64,000 nt of DNA from JBKECP01 sp047974765 (GTDB lineage: Bacteria; Pseudomonadota; Gammaproteobacteria; Pseudomonadales; Halieaceae). Positions 1 through 9,729 of this stretch are shown piece by piece; position 1 is the stretch's first letter, and every line of letters starts with the position of its first letter. The notes beneath the pieces are model-generated. The model had not been told where the DNA came from. It did not search any database and saw only the letters and a list, made by a program, of their open reading frames with translations. The translations under genes and the position numbers were made by a program. The stretch lies in NCBI GenBank assembly GCA_047974765.1, contig JBKECP010000043.1:124001-188000 (forward strand), read 5' to 3'.

Positions 1-97
1 ACAGGGGTATTCACACAACTATCATGCAGTGTTCAGATTTTTGTATTTTTCCTGCAACAGGGGGCAATCATGCTGTGCCTATAAAGCTGCAATCGTT

Positions 98-223
98 ATT
101 AACCCGGCAAGCTTTTAGCCGAATGAATAAGCGGCATATAGATGTGCCGCCGCAGGCGGTAAGCCTGCGCGAGTCCTGCAAAAATCAAGGGATTTCACAC
201 ATTCCACTGATTGTCAGGTTAAT
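98..223 (+). repeat. Dispersed hairpin element, copy 1
   Basis: Intergenic element with complementary ends: ATTAACCCGGCAA at 98-110 and TTGTCAGGTTAAT at 211-223, which pair with two mismatches. Inside are a stem around GCGGCA/TGCCGC (about 133-152) and a second around GCAGGC/GCCTGC (about 153-170), followed by a GGATTTCACACATTCC segment. A close copy lies at 62362-62544 (long stretches of near identity from AAGCTTTTAGCCGAATGAAT onward), and more divergent copies at 33727, 52861 and 63608. Its 3' end lies 30 nt before the start codon at 254. No gene is seen in 1-97. Confidence 0.8.
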
Positions 224-253
224 AGCGCAGTCTGAAACCACACAGGAGTAGCA

Positions 254-442
254 ATGATGAACAATTGGCGTGTTGAAAACAGTCTTTATGAAAAACAGAA
301 ACTACGCAATCAGATCAGCAATCAGACCAAAGCCTATCTGCGTGCTGGCGGACAGGTTCATATTCTGGCAGGCTCTGGCAGGCAAAAACAATTGCGACCG
401 CCAGCCAGCACTGGCGATCAGCTATTGTCTCCAGATTATTAA
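254..442 (+). CDS. Small conserved-looking protein, 62 aa
   Basis: Short reading frame with a good AGGAG Shine-Dalgarno 5 nt before ATG (a second ATG follows directly). The product is basic and soluble, with no signal peptide or membrane segment. The middle reads AYLRAGGQVHILAGSGRQKQ, a pattern I associate with small uncharacterised gammaproteobacterial proteins, but I cannot name a family. It sits directly behind repeat copy 1 and is followed by a hairpin at 475-508, so it may be a self-contained transcription unit. The good ribosome site and the placement argue for a real gene. No function can be assigned. Confidence 0.55.
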   Translation: MMNNWRVENSLYEKQKLRNQISNQTKAYLRAGGQVHILAGSGRQKQLRPPASTGDQLLSPDY

Positions 443-474
443 GTGCCTCAGCTTATTAAGCTGACAAATGCTTC

Positions 475-508
475 AGCCCGGGCAGCACAGAATAATGCTG
501 CACGGGCT
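475..508 (+). terminator. Hairpin after the 62-aa gene
   Basis: AGCCCG (475-480) pairs with CGGGCT (503-508), and inside it CAGCA pairs with TGCTG. The following bases are A/T rich (aatataaatctttaaa) but not a clean T-run. Plausible terminator for the small upstream gene. Confidence 0.4.
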
Positions 509-620
509 AATATAAATCTTTAAATACGGAGCATTTGTATATTTTTGCCCGTCTTTTTAAGGCTGTATTATCCAGACAGACAGCAGTCCTGTCTGGTGAA
601 TCCAGCATCAGCAGAATCAA

Positions 621-1946
621 TCAACGGCCAAGTTGATATAACAACACGGCCGCCCGCTTGGCCTGCCGGGGCAACAATGTCATATCAGCTGTCTCTTCAA
701 TCGTGTGACCACCGGTACCTAACAGACCCAGACCATCCAGTGCCTGTTGTACATGTCCGGCAGCAAAAGAAATATCGGCAGCACCCGCCCGGCGGGGATC
801 AACCGGTCTGACAACACCATAACCAAGGGCTTCACTGACATCACTAAAGGTTTGCAGCAACGCCTCATTGCCTTCGGTAGAAGCCATCGGTGGGTAACCC
901 GCATCAAAAACCAGCGAAACCTCAGCCCGTTCAGTCACTTTATCAACAATACTGTGCATCAGTTTTTCAGCGCGTTCGAGCTGGTGAGATGACACAGCCC
1001 TGATATCACCATTAACAATAGCCCGCTGAGCAATAACATTGGATTTACCCACGGCACGCCCTTCACCACTGTCGATATCAAGTGCTGCGTCCGTGCCGGC
1101 CACTAATGCACCAGGATTAATCGTCAGATTAATCTCGCCACGCAGCGCCTGACGCCAGTTACGCAGAATTTGGGCAACCTCAAAAATGGCACCTTCGCCA
1201 ATATCTTCACGAAAAATCTGTGACGAGTGCGCGCTGCCTGTACTGACTTCCAGGCGCCATGAACCTGCGCCTCGTCGCCCGGTAACAGCCGTTGCAGGAT
1301 CACTATCACCGTCTTCAAAACCAAGGGCAATATCTGCCCACTTCGCTGAAGCCAACAAAGCTGCATTGGCCAGGCTATAAGGCTTGCCACGCAATTCTTC
1401 ATCACCACTCAACACAACATGAATTTGCAGATCATCGAGCGCACCACTTTCTTTGAGTGCCCTCAATGCCAACAGCATAACCACATTGCCACCTTTCATA
1501 TCAGTAATGCCAGGCCCTCTGAGCCGGTTGGGCCCCACCATTTCCACTTGCTGAAAAGGGCTGTCCATGGGAAATACCGTGTCCAGATGACCTATCAGCA
1601 AAATACGGGGGCCGCGCTCACCATAAGTGGCAACGAGATGCCCTGCCCGCTCAAAATCAGCACCATCCACCCAGCGGGTCTGAAAACCCAAAGCGGTAAA
1701 TTCCCGTTCAAAAACACGGCCAACTTTGCGCACACCGGCAAGATTGAGGGTGCCTGAATTAATATTGACAACCTCTTTAAGTACCGAATTCGCGTGGGGA
1801 ATACCCGCATCCACCTGTTGTAAAATCATCTGAATCTGCGAATCAGCCAGATCTATATTCCCGGCATGACTGATTGCTGTATGGCCGACAAAAATACCGC
1901 CGAAAGACAGAATCAGGGATAAGACTATGGACTTCTGCCACTTCAT
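621..1946 (-). CDS. Secreted M20-family metallopeptidase (glutamate carboxypeptidase-like)
   Basis: The 441-aa product resembles carboxypeptidase G2-type M20 peptidases, which use two zinc ions to remove C-terminal (often glutamate) residues. Visible metal-site motifs are HLDTVFP, GITDMKGG and SGDEE, in the family order; the dimerisation domain occupies the middle. The N-terminus is a signal peptide (MKWQKSIVLSLILSFGG, cleavage probably near SHA-GN), so the enzyme acts in the periplasm or outside. The ATG at 1946 is preferred over an upstream in-frame ATG at 2126 because it begins the signal peptide and has a GAAGAG ribosome site. It appears monocistronic. The exact substrate cannot be read from sequence. 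Confidence 0.88.
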   Translation of the reverse strand: MKWQKSIVLSLILSFGGIFVGHTAISHAGNIDLADSQIQMILQQVDAGIPHANSVLKEVVNINSGTLNLAGVRKVGRVFEREFTALGFQTRWVDGADFERAGHLVATYGERGPRILLIGHLDTVFPMDSPFQQVEMVGPNRLRGPGITDMKGGNVVMLLALRALKESGALDDLQIHVVLSGDEELRGKPYSLANAALLASAKWADIALGFEDGDSDPATAVTGRRGAGSWRLEVSTGSAHSSQIFREDIGEGAIFEVAQILRNWRQALRGEINLTINPGALVAGTDAALDIDSGEGRAVGKSNVIAQRAIVNGDIRAVSSHQLERAEKLMHSIVDKVTERAEVSLVFDAGYPPMASTEGNEALLQTFSDVSEALGYGVVRPVDPRRAGAADISFAAGHVQQALDGLGLLGTGGHTIEETADMTLLPRQAKRAAVLLYQLGR

Positions 1947-2367
1947 AGCGTTGCACTCTTCGTAAGTTTGATAGCTACCACTGAGTCGTGACCATCCACG
2001 CCAGGGCACAGGAACCAACCGGACAGGATCGCGGCCAGCTCTGCAATAAAAGCACGATGACAGCAAAAGCACTACAGTCCAGTCACCTGAATCTGTTACA
2101 TACAACAAAATGCTATAAACAACCATGCTTAATATTCCAAAATGATTGTCGACTTGCTCTCACAGCTTTGCTTACATGGACTTGTACCCCGGCCTGATTC
2201 AGCGTCGGAAGGTACGTCATTTCGCCGTTTTGCTGTGAAGCACCAATCAGTGATATTAGCTATCCTGCACGGGCAAACAGTTGATCATATGATGCATACG
2301 GCTCACTTGAATGGCCTGTCGGGCTGTTTTAGTGGTGAGTTTTGTGCGACCAAAGGAGACGATGTCT
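1947..2367. other. Divergent intergenic region, no supported gene
   Basis: 421 bp between the starts of the M20 peptidase (minus) and rmf (plus). Short frames here lack ribosome sites or family signatures. A weak sigma70-like pair for rmf is TTGCTG (2230-2235) and TATTAG (2254-2259), 18 bp apart; this is a guess from pattern only. Confidence 0.5.
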
Positions 2368-2571
2368 ATGAAGAGACAGAAGCGCGATATGAATAGCCGA
2401 GCCTATGACCGTGGCTACCAGGCTGGCGTCGGTGGGCGCAGCCAGGATGATTGCCCACACAGTGAACCGCAGCACCGTCAAAACTGGTTATCGGGCTGGC
2501 GTGAAGGTCGCGGTGATCAATGGGATGGCTTAACCGGCGTCTCGGGCGTACACAAACTTCGCGCACTGTAA
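2368..2571 (+). CDS. rmf: Ribosome modulation factor (RMF)
   Basis: The 67-aa protein starts MKRQKRD and contains AYDRGYQAGVGGRSQDDCP and NWLSGWREGR, matching E. coli RMF almost motif by motif. RMF binds the 30S subunit in stationary phase and promotes dimerisation into inactive 100S ribosomes. The ATG at 2368 has GGAG 9 nt upstream; an in-frame ATG at 2362 would leave only 3 nt. It is slightly longer than E. coli RMF (55 aa), with a C-terminal tail GDQWDGLTGVSGVHKLRAL. Single-gene unit with a strong hairpin immediately downstream. Confidence 0.95.
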   Translation: MKRQKRDMNSRAYDRGYQAGVGGRSQDDCPHSEPQHRQNWLSGWREGRGDQWDGLTGVSGVHKLRAL

Positions 2572-2577
2572 ATTTAT

Positions 2578-2615
2578 TACCAGTAACAGACACAGCTTGG
2601 TGTCTGTTACTGGTA
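2578..2615. terminator. Strong hairpin between rmf and gdhB
   Basis: A perfect 16-bp stem, TACCAGTAACAGACAC with its complement, around a 6-nt loop. It starts 6 nt after the rmf stop and lies between convergent genes (the GDH gene ends at 2695), so it probably terminates rmf and perhaps both directions. The T-run is short. Confidence 0.7.
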
Positions 2616-2694
2616 TTTCGGATACTGACATAAACCGTTCAAAACCAGGGCTGCCCCGGCCTGAATTATTTCAGTATCAGGAAGACTGTCCGAT

Positions 2695-5600
2695 TTAATC
2701 TCGCAAACTGCTCTGGGCCAGATCCAGCAGTTCACGATTAGCAACAGCAAACATGGCAAAGTCTGCCGAACTGCTGCTGTGTAACTCTACCAGCATATCC
2801 CGCCAGCGTTTGAGCAGTAAGGCCTCGTGTTTTGACCAGGTATCGATACAAACACTGGCATCTGCTTCTTCACCCATATGCTTGAGTGCACCTACGGCCA
2901 GCGTACGCTGCTGCCATTCCAGATCTTCCAGATAGGTATCTCTGGCCAGCGCCTGCCACTCATTATCAACTTTACTGGACAATATCTGGCTACTAAACCA
3001 GTCCAGCTCAAGACGCTCACCCAGCAGATAGTAAAGTTCTGCCACCTGCAGCAGGGATGATTCTGTCTCTGCGGCCGCCTGAATAATACCCAGTGCCGTA
3101 TAAGCATAAAGTGTACTGGCTACGGCACGGGCCAGATCTTCCTCCACCCCGGCATCCCGATAGCGGGTTTCAAGTTCGGTATACTGTTCAGACAAGCGCC
3201 CCCGCAATAAATTTGGCACAGCCTCACGCATGGCATCGATACCCTGGCCATACTGCTCAATACAGCGGGTCGGTTTGAGATCATGGGGACGATTGCGCAG
3301 CAACCAGCGCACAGCCCGACGGACCAGCCGCATAACGCTGAGCATCATCTCCATTTGAACATTGGCGTCCACTTTGTGATCCAGCGCTTCTATATCACGC
3401 CACAACCCCGCCAGCCCATAGACATCCATCACTGTGGTATAGGCTCGTGCCACATCAGCCATAGAGGCACCGGTTGCACGGATCTGACGCTGTACAAAGG
3501 TCAGCCCCATACGATTGACAATATCATTGGCCAGCTGGGTACACATAATCTCCCGGCGCAAACGGTGATCCTGCAGCTCTTCACCGTAAGTCTGCACCAG
3601 ACGTGGAGGAAACGCGGTCGCAACAGCGCTCGACAGATGCGGGTCACTACCCAAATCAGAAGCAATCAGCGATTCTTTCAACATGGCCTTGGTATAGGAC
3701 AACAGCACCGACAATTCAGGCCGGGTCAAGCCTTTGCCCTGTATCCGCCTGTCGGCAATTTCTTCATCCGAGGGAATAAACTCCAGCCCACGATTGAGAC
3801 GGCCATTGTTTTCCAGATAGCCGATATAACGCTGGTATTCACCACTGCGCTCCAGCGCCTGAAACTCAGCCAGACTGATAGCCTGCACCTGGCGGTAATT
3901 GTTTTTGAGCACCAGTTCGCCGACACTTTCAGTCATATTCTCAAGCAAGGCATTGCGATGTTTTTCGGTCAAATCACCCCGGGCAACAATGGCATTGAGT
4001 AAAATTTTGATATTGACCTCGTGATCGGAACAGTCCACACCACCGGCATTATCAATAAAGTCTGTGTTGGAACGCCCACCACCCAGGCAGTATTCAACAC
4101 GGGCCAGCTGGGTCATCCCCAAATTGCCACCCTCACCTATCACCTGACAGCGCAAAGTATTGGCATTGATACGCAAGGCATCATTGGATTTATCACCGAC
4201 ATCCGTGTGTGACTCACGGCTGGATTTGACATAGGTACCAATACCACCATTCCACAACAAATCCACTTTCGATTGTAAAACACGAGCAATCAGTTCATTG
4301 GGGGTCAGGCGGTCTTCGGTGATATCAAAGCGCGCCTTCATTTGCGGTGAAATAGCAATAGACTTGGCCTGACGGCTGAAAACACCGCCACCACTGGAAA
4401 TCAGCGCGGTATTGTAATCAGTCCAACTGGAACGGGGTAATTGAAACAGGCGCGCACGCTCTTCGTAGCTGGCAGCTGCTTCCGGATTCGGATCAATAAA
4501 AATATGCATATGGTTAAAGGCGGCAACCAGGCAGATATGCTGCGATAACAACATACCATTGCCAAATACGTCACCGCCCATATCACCAATGCCTACTGTA
4601 GTGAAGTCTGTAGTCTGAACATCAATACCCAGCTCACGAAAATGGCGCTGTACCGATACCCAGGCACCACGGGCAGTAATACCCATTTTCTTGTGGTCAT
4701 AACCGGCGCTGCCACCAGAGGCGAAGGCATCACCCAGCCAGAAACCGTACTCGTGCGACAGACCATTGGCGATGTCTGAAAAAGTTGCTGTACCTTTGTC
4801 TGCCGCCACAACCAGATAAGGATCTTCCTCGTCTTTGGCAACCACCTGAACCGGGTGCTGAATACCGGATTCAGCACGGTTATCAGTAATATCCAGCAGG
4901 CCACGGATAAACAGCTTGTAGCACTCGATACCCTCTTGCTGTACTTCATCACGGCTCATGTCGGAGGTCAGATTCTTGGCGACAAAACCACCTTTGGCAC
5001 CGACAGGCACGATGACCGCATTCTTGACCTGTTGTGCCTTGACCAGGCCCAGCACTTCAGTACGAAAATCCTCCAGCCGGTCCGACCAGCGCAAACCGCC
5101 ACGCGCCACTTTGCCACCGCGCAGATGTACCCCCTCCACCCGGGGTGAGTACACGAAAATTTCAAACATCGGCACCGGCTGAGGTACATCCGGTATTGAA
5201 TGAGGGTCCAGCTTGAAAGAAAAGTAGGGTTTAAGCTCACCCTGCTTTCCTTCCTGGAAAAAATTGGTTCGCAAAGTCGCTTTAATCACTGTCATAAACT
5301 GGCGAATGATGCGATCTTCACTAAGATTTTCAACCTGCTCCAGCGAATCAAGAATACGCTGTTCAAGCGCTGTTTCACGCTGGCTTCGCCAATCCTCATC
5401 CCCATCGAAGACGGGTGAAAAACGGGTCAAAAAGAGTTCAACCACACTGGCCGTGACCGGCAGGTGATGAGCCATAGTCTCGGCTATATAGTCAACACTG
5501 TAAGGAAATTGCAACTGTCGCAAATAACGGGCGTAGGCTCGCAACAGCGCAATTTCACGCCAGCTAAGACGGGTGCCAAGCAACAGACGGTTAAAAGAAT

Positions 5601-7530
5601 CATTTTCTGCTTCACCAAACCAGATACGGGCAAAGGCATCCTCAAATTCCTCGCGTACCTGCTCCAGATCAATATTGTTGGCCAGTGAGTAGATCAGGCT
5701 AAATTCCTGAATCCAGAAACGTTTATCATCACTGGCACGAACACCATAAGGTCGCTCGGAAACCACCCGCAAGCCAAGATTTTCCAGAATCGGAAGAATA
5801 TCAGACAAAGGCAGCGAATCACCGCCGTGATAGATACGCAGGCGAAGTTTCTGATCCCCCTCCTCCAGCAAGCGATAAAGGCGCATAGCCAGGGGCTTGC
5901 GCTCATCCAGCGACAGCAGATTCTGGATATCCATCACTCCCACACGCGGGTCAAAATCATCACGATACCCCGGTGGAAAACCCGCACCGAGATAGCGTGC
6001 ATAGTGTTCGCCCTGCTCCTCACCAAACTCTTCCACCAGCCGCATCCGCAGGCGGTCATCCCATGCCAGAGTGGCTTGCACTATCTGCTCCTCGATTTCA
6101 TGAACATCGTAATTCCGCGCAGCGGCGGGGTCGACACGCAGCACAAAGTGACAGCGCACTAAAATGGATTCTGAAAAATGTGTGGTGAACTCAGACTCTT
6201 CGGCACCAAAAGCCCTGGCAAGAATATCCTGCATTTTGAGCCGCAACTCAGTGTGATAGCGGTCCCTGGGCATATAAACCAGACAATTTACAAATTTACC
6301 GTGCACATCCTCACGCACAAACAGACGGGTTTGACGGCGTTCCTGAATGCTGTTAACCATCATCACTGTGTCGCGCAACTCAACAATACTCGACTGAAAC
6401 AACTCATCCCGGGGAAAGAGTTCAAGCACACGCACCAGCTCACGCCCGTCATGTTCGGTCAGTTCATAACCGGACAGTGCCAGCACTCGCTCCACCTTGC
6501 GGCGCAAAATGGGAATGAGCGCAGGATTCATGGTGTATACGCCCGAGGTAAACAGGCCTATAAAGCGGTGCTGGCCAAGCACCTCTCCTTTATCACCAAA
6601 AACCTTGATTTCAACGTAGTCAGGGTAGGCAAAACGGTGAATGCGTGAACGCAGGCGTGATTTGGAAAAGCTGAGCTGGCGCCGCTGCAATTCCTGTTCC
6701 GTCATATTATTGATGTCTGCCTGTAGATCCTGGGCTCCGCGGGTTAGGCGCCGACGCAAAACACCCAGGCTCTCACCCTCATCCACCGACACCTCACATT
6801 GAGCATCCTCTCGTTCAACCTGCAGGTATTCATAGCCGAGGAATGTCATATGGTTCTGGCGCAACCACTGGCAAAAGGCAATAGCCTCATCACGGTAATT
6901 CGTATTGACACAATCACTGCTCTCAATACAGGCAACAGCTACATCAAGCCGTTGCTGCATAGCAGGGAAATCATCAACCACCAGCGCCACTTCCCCAAGA
7001 ATTGACTCAACCGTCTGGCGTAGTTCTTCAAGCTCTTCAGGCTGGGAGTGGCGGCCAATTTCAAAATAAAGCAGGCTTTCGTGGGAGCCATCCTCCTGCT
7101 CGGGCGCCAACACAGAGCGCAGTGTGTTGTGGTCATCACGGGTTGTTACCAGATTGCAGCTGGCCAGTGTGTGAATACGGATGCCACGCTGATTGAGTTC
7201 ACCGCGCACCGAAGCTGTACAAAATGGCAGATCGCGGCAGAGCACAGCAACAACGGTATATTTACTTTCCCAACCGTGGGCGCTCAGGCTGGGATTAAAA
7301 ATACGCACCTTGGGTTCAGGTGCATTCCACTGTGTCATAAAACGCAGCAGACCATAGAGGCAACCGTATAAATCTTCCACCGAGCGGCCACGCATATCCT
7401 CAGCCGGGAAGCGGCTCATAAATGCAGCGGCAAGATTATGCAGGGAAACCCGATGCGACTCATCGCCACGGGTGTCGATACGTTTTGCCAGTTCAGCCAA
7501 TAAATCGTCTTTCATTGCGTCCCAAGCCAT
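2695..7530 (-). CDS. gdhB: NAD-specific glutamate dehydrogenase, large 180-kDa type
   Basis: The 1611-aa product matches the GDH-180 class (about 1600 residues), which oxidises glutamate to 2-oxoglutarate and ammonium with NAD. The catalytic centre is visible near residue 840 (PVGAKGGFVAK), followed by DFTTVGIGDMGGDVFGNGML and WNGGIGTY of the nucleotide-binding part. The long N-terminal regulatory portion and helical C-terminus are typical of the class. ATG at 7530 is chosen; ATG at 7515 (MKDDLLAELAK) is possible, and a longer upstream extension looks non-coding. It is divergent from the MoxR operon and convergent with rmf. Mainly a catabolic enzyme for growth on amino acids. Confidence 0.93.
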   Translation of the reverse strand: MAWDAMKDDLLAELAKRIDTRGDESHRVSLHNLAAAFMSRFPAEDMRGRSVEDLYGCLYGLLRFMTQWNAPEPKVRIFNPSLSAHGWESKYTVVAVLCRDLPFCTASVRGELNQRGIRIHTLASCNLVTTRDDHNTLRSVLAPEQEDGSHESLLYFEIGRHSQPEELEELRQTVESILGEVALVVDDFPAMQQRLDVAVACIESSDCVNTNYRDEAIAFCQWLRQNHMTFLGYEYLQVEREDAQCEVSVDEGESLGVLRRRLTRGAQDLQADINNMTEQELQRRQLSFSKSRLRSRIHRFAYPDYVEIKVFGDKGEVLGQHRFIGLFTSGVYTMNPALIPILRRKVERVLALSGYELTEHDGRELVRVLELFPRDELFQSSIVELRDTVMMVNSIQERRQTRLFVREDVHGKFVNCLVYMPRDRYHTELRLKMQDILARAFGAEESEFTTHFSESILVRCHFVLRVDPAAARNYDVHEIEEQIVQATLAWDDRLRMRLVEEFGEEQGEHYARYLGAGFPPGYRDDFDPRVGVMDIQNLLSLDERKPLAMRLYRLLEEGDQKLRLRIYHGGDSLPLSDILPILENLGLRVVSERPYGVRASDDKRFWIQEFSLIYSLANNIDLEQVREEFEDAFARIWFGEAENDSFNRLLLGTRLSWREIALLRAYARYLRQLQFPYSVDYIAETMAHHLPVTASVVELFLTRFSPVFDGDEDWRSQRETALEQRILDSLEQVENLSEDRIIRQFMTVIKATLRTNFFQEGKQGELKPYFSFKLDPHSIPDVPQPVPMFEIFVYSPRVEGVHLRGGKVARGGLRWSDRLEDFRTEVLGLVKAQQVKNAVIVPVGAKGGFVAKNLTSDMSRDEVQQEGIECYKLFIRGLLDITDNRAESGIQHPVQVVAKDEEDPYLVVAADKGTATFSDIANGLSHEYGFWLGDAFASGGSAGYDHKKMGITARGAWVSVQRHFRELGIDVQTTDFTTVGIGDMGGDVFGNGMLLSQHICLVAAFNHMHIFIDPNPEAAASYEERARLFQLPRSSWTDYNTALISSGGGVFSRQAKSIAISPQMKARFDITEDRLTPNELIARVLQSKVDLLWNGGIGTYVKSSRESHTDVGDKSNDALRINANTLRCQVIGEGGNLGMTQLARVEYCLGGGRSNTDFIDNAGGVDCSDHEVNIKILLNAIVARGDLTEKHRNALLENMTESVGELVLKNNYRQVQAISLAEFQALERSGEYQRYIGYLENNGRLNRGLEFIPSDEEIADRRIQGKGLTRPELSVLLSYTKAMLKESLIASDLGSDPHLSSAVATAFPPRLVQTYGEELQDHRLRREIMCTQLANDIVNRMGLTFVQRQIRATGASMADVARAYTTVMDVYGLAGLWRDIEALDHKVDANVQMEMMLSVMRLVRRAVRWLLRNRPHDLKPTRCIEQYGQGIDAMREAVPNLLRGRLSEQYTELETRYRDAGVEEDLARAVASTLYAYTALGIIQAAAETESSLLQVAELYYLLGERLELDWFSSQILSSKVDNEWQALARDTYLEDLEWQQRTLAVGALKHMGEEADASVCIDTWSKHEALLLKRWRDMLVELHSSSSADFAMFAVANRELLDLAQSSLRD

Positions 7531-7704
7531 AGGATTCTCACTACAGTGCTTCAATTCAGATGATGGATTTTTATGTATTGTTTCACCCGCAGGCAGCAAG
7601 TGCCAGCACAGCTTCAAGTCTAACGCATATCCACTTCTGTGTAGTTATCAGCTGCTGGAACTTTTACACAGGCTGCCGGTCGGAAAAAAGCGTTTGATAC
7701 TGGT

Positions 7705-7733
7705 TTGGCCACACCCGACACATCCGATAGAAT
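7705..7733 (+). promoter_or_regulatory. Candidate sigma70 promoter for the MoxR/Bat operon
   Basis: TTGGCC (7705-7710) and TAGAAT (7728-7733) with a 17-bp spacer, about 60 nt before the preferred GTG start of moxR. Pattern match only. Confidence 0.4.
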
Positions 7734-7793
7734 GCGGCCAGCCCATCGTCACAGATGCAGACGATCAACCCATTTGTAACAACAGGAGAGAAT

Positions 7794-8750
7794 GTGGCCA
7801 GCGCACAAGTCAGAGCTATTGAACAGTGGCTCAGTCAGCAAATTATCGGACAGTCCCACCTTGTTCAGCGCCTGGTTATTGCGCTGCTGGCAGACGGTCA
7901 TCTATTGGTGGAAGGCGCACCTGGCCTGGCCAAAACCCGAGCCATCAAATCGCTGGCCGAAGGTATTGAAGGCAGTTTCCATCGTGTTCAGTTCACACCC
8001 GACCTGCTACCCGGGGATGTCACCGGCACCGAAATCTATCGCCCCCAGGATGGCAGTTTTCATTTCCAGCGCGGGCCGGTTTTTCACAATCTGGTGTTGG
8101 CCGATGAAATCAATCGCGCTCCGGCCAAAGTACAGTCCGCACTGCTTGAGGCCATGGCCGAACGGCAGGTGAGTGTGGGCTCTGACACCTATGAGCTACC
8201 GCCTTTGTTTCTGGTCATGGCAACCCAGAATCCCATTGAACAGGAAGGTACCTACCCTCTGCCAGAAGCCCAACTCGACCGCTTTTTACTGCATGTCAAA
8301 GTCGGCTACCCCGACGCAAGAGCTGAACGTGATATTTTACGGCTGACTCGCGCAGAGGCAACCCACAAACAGACTGAAGCACCACCACCTGTTTCCCAGG
8401 AATCCATTTTTGATGCCCGCAACCAGATTTTGGCACTGCATATGGCTGAATCCGTAGAGGATTATATTGTGCAGCTGGTGGTTGCCACCCGCGAGCCCGT
8501 TCATTATTGCCAGCAACTGGCTTCCTGGATAGAGTTTGGCGCCAGCCCCCGGGCAACCATCGCGCTGGACCGCTGTGCCCGCGCTCACGCCTGGCTGCAC
8601 GAGCGCGATTTTGTTACGCCTGATGATGTACAGACCGTTGCAGGTGACGTACTGCGTCACCGCCTGTTACTCAGTTTTGAAGCCGAAGCCAATGGTGTTG
8701 ATGCTGATCAGGTCATCAACGAACTGATCAGACTGGTACCAGTCGGCTGA
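7794..8750 (+). CDS. MoxR-family AAA+ ATPase
   Basis: MoxR ATPases act as chaperone-like factors for VWA-domain partners. The Walker A motif GAPGLAKT (residues 41-48), the Walker B/ADEINRAPAKVQSALLEAM segment and the sensor region ATQNPIEQEGTYPLPEAQLDRF are all present, with the usual C-terminal lid domain. I choose GTG at 7794 because AGGAG lies 5 nt upstream and the resulting N-terminus aligns with the family. An in-frame ATG at 7755 gives 331 aa but lacks a clear ribosome site. First gene of a six-gene operon (DUF58, DUF4381, two VWA proteins, BatD). Confidence 0.93.
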   Translation: MASAQVRAIEQWLSQQIIGQSHLVQRLVIALLADGHLLVEGAPGLAKTRAIKSLAEGIEGSFHRVQFTPDLLPGDVTGTEIYRPQDGSFHFQRGPVFHNLVLADEINRAPAKVQSALLEAMAERQVSVGSDTYELPPLFLVMATQNPIEQEGTYPLPEAQLDRFLLHVKVGYPDARAERDILRLTRAEATHKQTEAPPPVSQESIFDARNQILALHMAESVEDYIVQLVVATREPVHYCQQLASWIEFGASPRATIALDRCARAHAWLHERDFVTPDDVQTVAGDVLRHRLLLSFEAEANGVDADQVINELIRLVPVG

Positions 8751-8781
8751 TCGGCACAAAGTATTAAAATAAGCCGGAACT

Positions 8782-9729
8782 ATGCAATATCCATTGTCAC
8801 AACAACCGCCTCAGGGCGCCTACAGCGATCTCAGTTCATTGATTGCTCTGCGTTTTGTTGCCGGCCAGCTGAAGCTCGAACGCAAAAAACGCGCCCTGAA
8901 CCAGCTTGCCGGACCCAACAAATCCAATATTCGCGGGCGCGGCATCGATTTCGAAGAGGTGCGCAGCTATCAAAGTGGTGACGATATACGCACCATCGAC
9001 TGGCGTGTCACCGCCCGCACCGGCGAGGCCCACACCAAGCTTTTTAGGGAAGAGCGGGAACGCCCCGTGCTGATTGTGACAGACCAGCGCAACAGTCTGT
9101 TTTTTGGTTCACAACACTGTTTTAAATCTGTATTGGCAGCCAATCTCACCAGTCTGGTAGCCTGGAGCGCACTCAATAATGGTGACCGGGTTGGCGCTTT
9201 GATATTCAGCGATCAACAGCACAGGGAAATTCGCCCGCGCCGCAGTCGCAAAACCGTACTGGCGATTTTATCCGAGGTTGTCACCTGCAATAGAGCCTTG
9301 CCTTTGGCTCTGGACAGCCCTTCTGATAATGAACGCTTCGCTGACATGCTGGCCAGTCTGCGTCGAATTGTCCGCCCCGGCAGCAGTCTCTATCTGATAT
9401 CGGATTTTGCCGGTGCCAATACTGAGCGGGCGCAGGAGCACCTCTATCAACTGGCCCAGCATACGGAACTCACTGCTTTTGCCTGTACAGATCCACTGGA
9501 ACAACAACTGCCCCGGGCCGGTCTCTACGCAGTTACCAACGGCCAGGCCAGAGCCCAGCTCAGCACCGGCGACAAAAGAACGAGACAGCACTTTGCCACA
9601 GCCGCCAAAGAGGCAGCCCGTGATCTGCAACGGGGTTTGCGCCGCCTGGGTATTCCTCTATTGAACTTTTCAACCTGTGAAGCACCACTGCCCCTGTTGC
9701 AACGTTACTATGGCGGAGGACAGCGATGA
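8782..9729 (+). CDS. DUF58 domain protein
   Basis: The 315-aa protein has the DUF58 core, IRGRGIDFEEVRSYQSGDDIRTIDWRVTARTGEAHTKLF followed by a VWA-like half (VLIVTDQRNSLFFGS). Proteins of this family always sit next to MoxR ATPases, and they are thought to pair with them; the biochemical role is unclear. No signal peptide or membrane segment is seen. It lies 31 nt after moxR, and its stop overlaps the start of the next gene (ATGA). Confidence 0.9.
   Translation: MQYPLSQQPPQGAYSDLSSLIALRFVAGQLKLERKKRALNQLAGPNKSNIRGRGIDFEEVRSYQSGDDIRTIDWRVTARTGEAHTKLFREERERPVLIVTDQRNSLFFGSQHCFKSVLAANLTSLVAWSALNNGDRVGALIFSDQQHREIRPRRSRKTVLAILSEVVTCNRALPLALDSPSDNERFADMLASLRRIVRPGSSLYLISDFAGANTERAQEHLYQLAQHTELTAFACTDPLEQQLPRAGLYAVTNGQARAQLSTGDKRTRQHFATAAKEAARDLQRGLRRLGIPLLNFSTCEAPLPLLQRYYGGGQR

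Noticed and set aside
621..2126. Longer M20 peptidase from the ATG at 2126
   Set aside because: The extra 60 residues are not a signal peptide, and the signal-bearing ATG at 1946 has a better ribosome site.
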